64,000 bases of DNA, taken from contig NZ_BNDS01000002.1 of the NCBI RefSeq assembly GCF_014656545.1, forward strand, positions 70,288 through 134,287, written 5' to 3'. The DNA is from Neobacillus kokaensis. GTDB taxonomy: Bacteria > Bacillota > Bacilli > Bacillales > Cytobacillaceae. Position numbers and translations under genes: made by a program. The notes under the pieces are model-generated. The model ran no database searches. It was given only the letters and a program-made list of their open reading frames with translations, and had not been told where the DNA came from. This document shows, one piece after another, positions 60,920 through 64,000 of the stretch; the first letter of the stretch is position 1, and each line of letters begins with the position of its first letter.

Positions 60920-62125
60920 TTAATCGTTAATATTTTCTATAATAGCTGCAATCCCTTGACCTACCCCGATACACATGGTAGCAAGTCCATATTGAACATT
61001 TTGTTTTTTCATTTCATGGACAAGCGTCGTTAAAATTCTCGCCCCGCTTGCACCAAGCGGATGTCCAAATGCAATCGCCCCGCCGTTTACGTTTACTTTT
61101 TCTTGGTCAAGGCCAAGCTGTTTGATACATTCAATAGACTGAGATGCAAACGCCTCATTTAATTCAATTAACCCAATACTCTCAACTGATAAATTCGCCC
61201 TGCTAAGTGCTTTTCTAGTCGCATAAATTGGACCAAGACCCATAACAGATGGTTCTAGACCGGCTACTGCACCAACAACGTACCTGGCAAGCGGCTTTAA
61301 CCCAAGCTCTTTTGCTTTTTCAGCGCTCATTAATAACAGAGCTGATGCCCCGTCATTAACTCCAGAGGCATTTCCAGCAGTAACTGTTCCGCCTTCAAAA
61401 ATCGGTCTTAATTTTCCCAGTTTCTCTAAAGAGGTATCTGGGCGCGGATGTTCATCCATTGTAACGACAACCTCATTACCCTTTCGATCCTTAAATGTGA
61501 CAGGAACAATTTCATTTGCAAAACGCTCGTTTTCCATGGCTTTTTTTGCACGCTGCTGGCTTTCCAAAGCAAATGCATCTTGCTCTTCACGTGTAATCGA
61601 ATAACGCTGGGCAACGTTCTCTGCCGTTTTCGGCATCGTTTCTGCCCCGTACATGGCTTCTAATTTCTTGTTGGTAAAACGCCAGCCAATCGTTGTATCC
61701 TGAAGTTCCATGGAACCTCTTGGAAAATCAGCTTCTGGTTTGGCCATGACCAGCGGCGCTCTCGTCATGCTCTCCGTACCGCCGGCAATATAAATATCCC
61801 CTTCGCCTACAGCAATAGACCTTGCCGCATAAATGACAGCATCAAGACCTGAACCGCAAAGCCTGTTAATCGTTGTTCCGCCTACAGTAATTGGCAGCCC
61901 CGCAAGCAAGGCAGACATTCGCGCTACATTCCGATTATCCTCTCCTGCTTGATTGGCGTTACCAAAAATAACATCTTCGATTTGCTCTGGAGGAAGATTA
62001 GGGTTTCTGTCTAGCAGGGCTTTTATGACAATAGCACCTAGGTCATCTGGCCGAACACTTTTTAAAGCACCTTTATATTTACCAATTGGTGTTCTAACTG
62101 CATCAATGATTACTACTTCTTTCAT
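60920..62125 (-). CDS. Thiolase, 3-oxoadipyl-CoA/acetyl-CoA acyltransferase type
   Basis: This 401-residue thiolase cleaves 3-oxoacyl-CoA with CoA. The nucleophile is Cys in [14 protein letters not shown] (near residue 90), with [17 protein letters not shown] and CIGVGQG at the C-terminus. The stretches [16 protein letters not shown] and [12 protein letters not shown] are close to PaaJ/PcaF, which produce acetyl-CoA and succinyl-CoA from 3-oxoadipyl-CoA. It overlaps the dehydrogenase gene by four bases (ATGA). Confidence 0.87.
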   Translation of the reverse strand: MKEVVIIDAVRTPIGKYKGALKSVRPDDLGAIVIKALLDRNPNLPPEQIEDVIFGNANQAGEDNRNVARMSALLAGLPITVGGTTINRLCGSGLDAVIYAARSIAVGEGDIYIAGGTESMTRAPLVMAKPEADFPRGSMELQDTTIGWRFTNKKLEAMYGAETMPKTAENVAQRYSITREEQDAFALESQQRAKKAMENERFANEIVPVTFKDRKGNEVVVTMDEHPRPDTSLEKLGKLRPIFEGGTVTAGNASGVNDGASALLLMSAEKAKELGLKPLARYVVGAVAGLEPSVMGLGPIYATRKALSRANLSVESIGLIELNEAFASQSIECIKQLGLDQEKVNVNGGAIAFGHPLGASGARILTTLVHEMKKQNVQYGLATMCIGVGQGIAAIIENIND

Positions 62126-62991
62126 TTTTTCACCAACTCTTCTTTCTTGCTATAATCATATACACCTTTGCCTACTTTACGGCCTAATCTCCCTGCCTTT
62201 ACATATTGCTCCAGTAAAGGAGCCGGGCGATATTTTTCCCCTAATTTTTCATGTAAGTAGCGTAAATTGTTCAATCTCGCATCAAGACCAACAAGGTCGA
62301 CTAATTCAAATGGTCCCATAGGAAAATTCAGACCAAGCTTGATAGCTTTATCAATGTCTTCAGGTGTACCAAGTCCTTCCTGCAGCATATAGAAGGCTTC
62401 ATTGCCCACAAGGCAGCTGATACGGCTTGTTACAAAACCAGGGAATTCATTGATGACCACTGTTTCTTTCCCCATTTGCTCTGCCACTTTTTTAATCGTT
62501 TCCGCTGTTTCATCACTTGTTTCTAGACCACGTACGATTTCAACAAGCGGCATCTTGTGTACTGGATTAAAGAAGTGCATAGCAATGGTCCTATCAGCCC
62601 GCTTGCCATAAGAAGCAATTTCTGTAGGACTCATTGTCGAAGTATTCGTTGCAAAAAGACAGTGTTCAGGTGCATACTGCTCCATTGTTTCAAATACCTG
62701 CTTCTTAATTTCAGCCTTTTCCGGCACCGCTTCAATAATTAAATCTGCTTCTGAGCAAGCCTTAGGCAGATCGCTTAAATAAGATAAATTTGTTTTTGCC
62801 TGCTGTTCTAGTTCAGGAGAAATTTTCCCTCTCTCAAGTCCTTTGGCAAAAATTAAATTAAGTTCATTTTTAGCACTCTCAAGCGCCTTTTCGTTTACAT
62901 CTACCAATGAAACAGTAAATCCGCCAATTGCACTGACATAAGCAATTCCACGTCCCATTACACCGGAACCGACAACGATGATATTTTTCAT
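62122..62991 (-). CDS. 3-hydroxyacyl-CoA dehydrogenase, PaaH-type
   Basis: This 289-residue enzyme oxidises 3-hydroxyacyl-CoA with NAD. The N-terminal Rossmann motif is [14 protein letters not shown], the catalytic His lies in [16 protein letters not shown] (near residue 140), and the C-terminal domain has [16 protein letters not shown]. It may act on 3-hydroxyadipyl-CoA or 3-hydroxybutyryl-CoA; the coupled PaaJ-type thiolase favours the first. Confidence 0.87.
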   Translation of the reverse strand: MKNIIVVGSGVMGRGIAYVSAIGGFTVSLVDVNEKALESAKNELNLIFAKGLERGKISPELEQQAKTNLSYLSDLPKACSEADLIIEAVPEKAEIKKQVFETMEQYAPEHCLFATNTSTMSPTEIASYGKRADRTIAMHFFNPVHKMPLVEIVRGLETSDETAETIKKVAEQMGKETVVINEFPGFVTSRISCLVGNEAFYMLQEGLGTPEDIDKAIKLGLNFPMGPFELVDLVGLDARLNNLRYLHEKLGEKYRPAPLLEQYVKAGRLGRKVGKGVYDYSKKEELVKK

Positions 62992-63021
62992 TGCAGACCT
63001 CTCCTTTTCCTGTATAAAGAA

Positions 63022-63053
63022 GTACGAATGAGAAAGTGCAGTCTCATTCGTAC
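63022..63053 (-). terminator. Hairpin between aldehyde dehydrogenase and 3-hydroxyacyl-CoA dehydrogenase genes
   Basis: GTACGAATGAGA and TCTCATTCGTAC are twelve-base perfect arms with an eight-base loop. On the minus strand TTCTTT follows, a weak T-run. Confidence 0.7.
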
Positions 63054-63063
63054 AAGTGGTTAC

Positions 63064-64000
63064 TTAAACTCCTAGTGGATTTAATGGACGACTTCCATAA
63101 TAAGAAATAATACTCTTTGTTTCTGTATAAAGATCTAGTGTTTCGATGCAAAGCTCACGGCCAAAACCAGATTGCTTATATCCGCCAAATGGGGTACCAG
63201 GGAATGCAGAGAATGGGCAGTTCACCATGACGATTCCCGCTTGAATTTGATTAGCAACGCGGGTTGCACGGGCACCGTCTTTCGACCAAACCGCTGAACC
63301 TAAACCAAACTCCGTATCATTTGCAAGACGGATCGCTTCTTTTTCATCCTTAAATTTCATAATAACAACAACTGGACCAAAGATTTCTTCTTTAACAACC
63401 GTCATGTCGTGGTTAACATCTGCAATAACAGTTGGCTCATACCAGAACCCCTCTTCGTAGCCATCTACTTTGGCAGGCTTGCCTCCAGCTAAGATGGTTG
63501 CACCTTCATCAATCGCTGATTTCACAAAGCCATCAATAACATCCAATTGTCCTTGGTCAATAATCGCCCCAACATGTGTACCTTTATCAAATGGGTTGCC
63601 AAGTACGAGTTTTTTCGTTTTCTCTACAAATTTAGTAACAAACTCGTCGTAAATATCTTCATGTACATACAAACGAGAACGAGCTTCACAGGATTGACCT
63701 GTGTTATAGAAAATACCAAATAGTGAGCCATCAACAGCTGCATCAATATCTGCGTCTTCAAATACTAGATTCGGAGACTTACCGCCCAGCTCAAGTGTTA
63801 CACGCTTTAATGTATTAGATGCTTTTTTCATGATATCTTTCCCGATTGGTGTTGAACCTGTGAAGGCAACTTTATCAACCTGCGGATGTTCAACAAGATA
63901 ATTTCCAACTTCTGAACCCGATCCTGGAACGATATTAACTACCCCGGCCGGCACGCCTGCTTCTAAACAAATCTCACCTAGAATAATAGCTGTCAGCGGT
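63064..64000 (-). CDS. Aldehyde dehydrogenase, N-terminus outside the window
   Basis: The C-terminal part (about 312 residues) of an NAD(P)-dependent aldehyde dehydrogenase reads to the window edge; the frame is open to position 64000 (PLTAIILGEICLEAGVPAGV leads into VNIVPGSGSEVG). The catalytic Glu lies in TLELGGKSPNLVF and the nucleophilic Cys in NTGQSCEARSR; GPVVVIMKF and the C-terminal PFGGYKQSGFGRE are also family-typical. An aldehyde from an aromatic or ring-opened substrate is plausible in this cluster, but the specificity is unknown. Confidence 0.9.
   Translation of the reverse strand, partial: PLTAIILGEICLEAGVPAGVVNIVPGSGSEVGNYLVEHPQVDKVAFTGSTPIGKDIMKKASNTLKRVTLELGGKSPNLVFEDADIDAAVDGSLFGIFYNTGQSCEARSRLYVHEDIYDEFVTKFVEKTKKLVLGNPFDKGTHVGAIIDQGQLDVIDGFVKSAIDEGATILAGGKPAKVDGYEEGFWYEPTVIADVNHDMTVVKEEIFGPVVVIMKFKDEKEAIRLANDTEFGLGSAVWSKDGARATRVANQIQAGIVMVNCPFSAFPGTPFGGYKQSGFGRELCIETLDLYTETKSIISYYGSRPLNPLGV

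Overview
The window is a 64-kb piece of a low-GC Gram-positive, spore-forming chromosome. Gene content and order match the yqfO-sigA-dnaG to comE-yqeG-sda stretch of Bacillus subtilis almost gene for gene, so the source is a member of the Bacillaceae. The phenylacetate-type genes and repeat families point to a Bacillus/Neobacillus-like soil species, but the genus is inferred and not proven. Most genes lie on the minus strand, so the ancestral direction of transcription runs from right to left.

Region by region (high to low coordinates follows transcription). 1-0.65 kb: remnant of an IS1182-type transposase and a 26-bp mini-repeat. 0.65-7.6 kb: yqfO, trmK, cccA, an acyl-CoA dehydrogenase inserted into the ancestral order, then the macromolecular-synthesis pair sigA and dnaG. 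7.6-12.5 kb: a decayed yqxD, yqfL, ccpN, T-box-controlled glyS, recO and the tiny yqzL. 12.7-19.8 kb: era, cdd, dgkA, ybeY, pgpH, phoH, yqfD, yqfC. 19.9-22.8 kb: yqfB, floA, a short NfeD-type yqeZ, yqeY, rpsU. 23-24.2 kb: plus-strand yqeW and a 52-bp tandem repeat. 24.2-32.4 kb: the CIRCE-controlled heat-shock operon hrcA-grpE-dnaK-dnaJ with prmA, rsmE and mtaB behind it. 32.4-40.2 kb: hemW, lepA, yqxA, spoIIP, gpr, plus-strand rpsT, a GC-rich repeat and holA. 40.5-45.2 kb: yqzM, the competence operon comEA-EB-EC and divergent comER. 45.25-46.26 kb: a degenerate insertion sequence sitting in the terminator between comER and yqeM. 46.3-51.3 kb: yqeG-yqeH-aroE-yhbY-nadD-yqeK-rsfS-yqeM. 51.5-53.4 kb: sda with a DnaA-box cluster, then psd and pssA. 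53.6-57.6 kb: an uninterrupted sigK, a BNR-repeat lipoprotein, a tiny membrane protein and an M3 oligoendopeptidase broken by one stop codon. 57.6-64 kb: a catabolic cluster (PaaI-type thioesterase, nitronate monooxygenase, PaaX regulator, enoyl-CoA hydratase, PaaJ-type thiolase, 3-hydroxyacyl-CoA dehydrogenase, and an aldehyde dehydrogenase cut by the window edge).

Functionally the window joins housekeeping (replication priming, sigma-A, ribosome assembly GTPases and rRNA/tRNA modification), stress (HrcA regulon, FloA membrane domains), sporulation (YqfC/YqfD, SpoIIP, GPR, Sda, SigK) and competence. The unusual material is in the gaps: a palindromic repeat family with short deletion derivatives, the IS island bounded by split terminator hairpins, a 52-bp tandem repeat, a structured comEC-holA spacer and an sda control region dense in DnaA boxes plus a LexA-like palindrome. 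I found no CRISPR array, tRNA, rRNA, prophage, defence island or clearly new multi-gene system.
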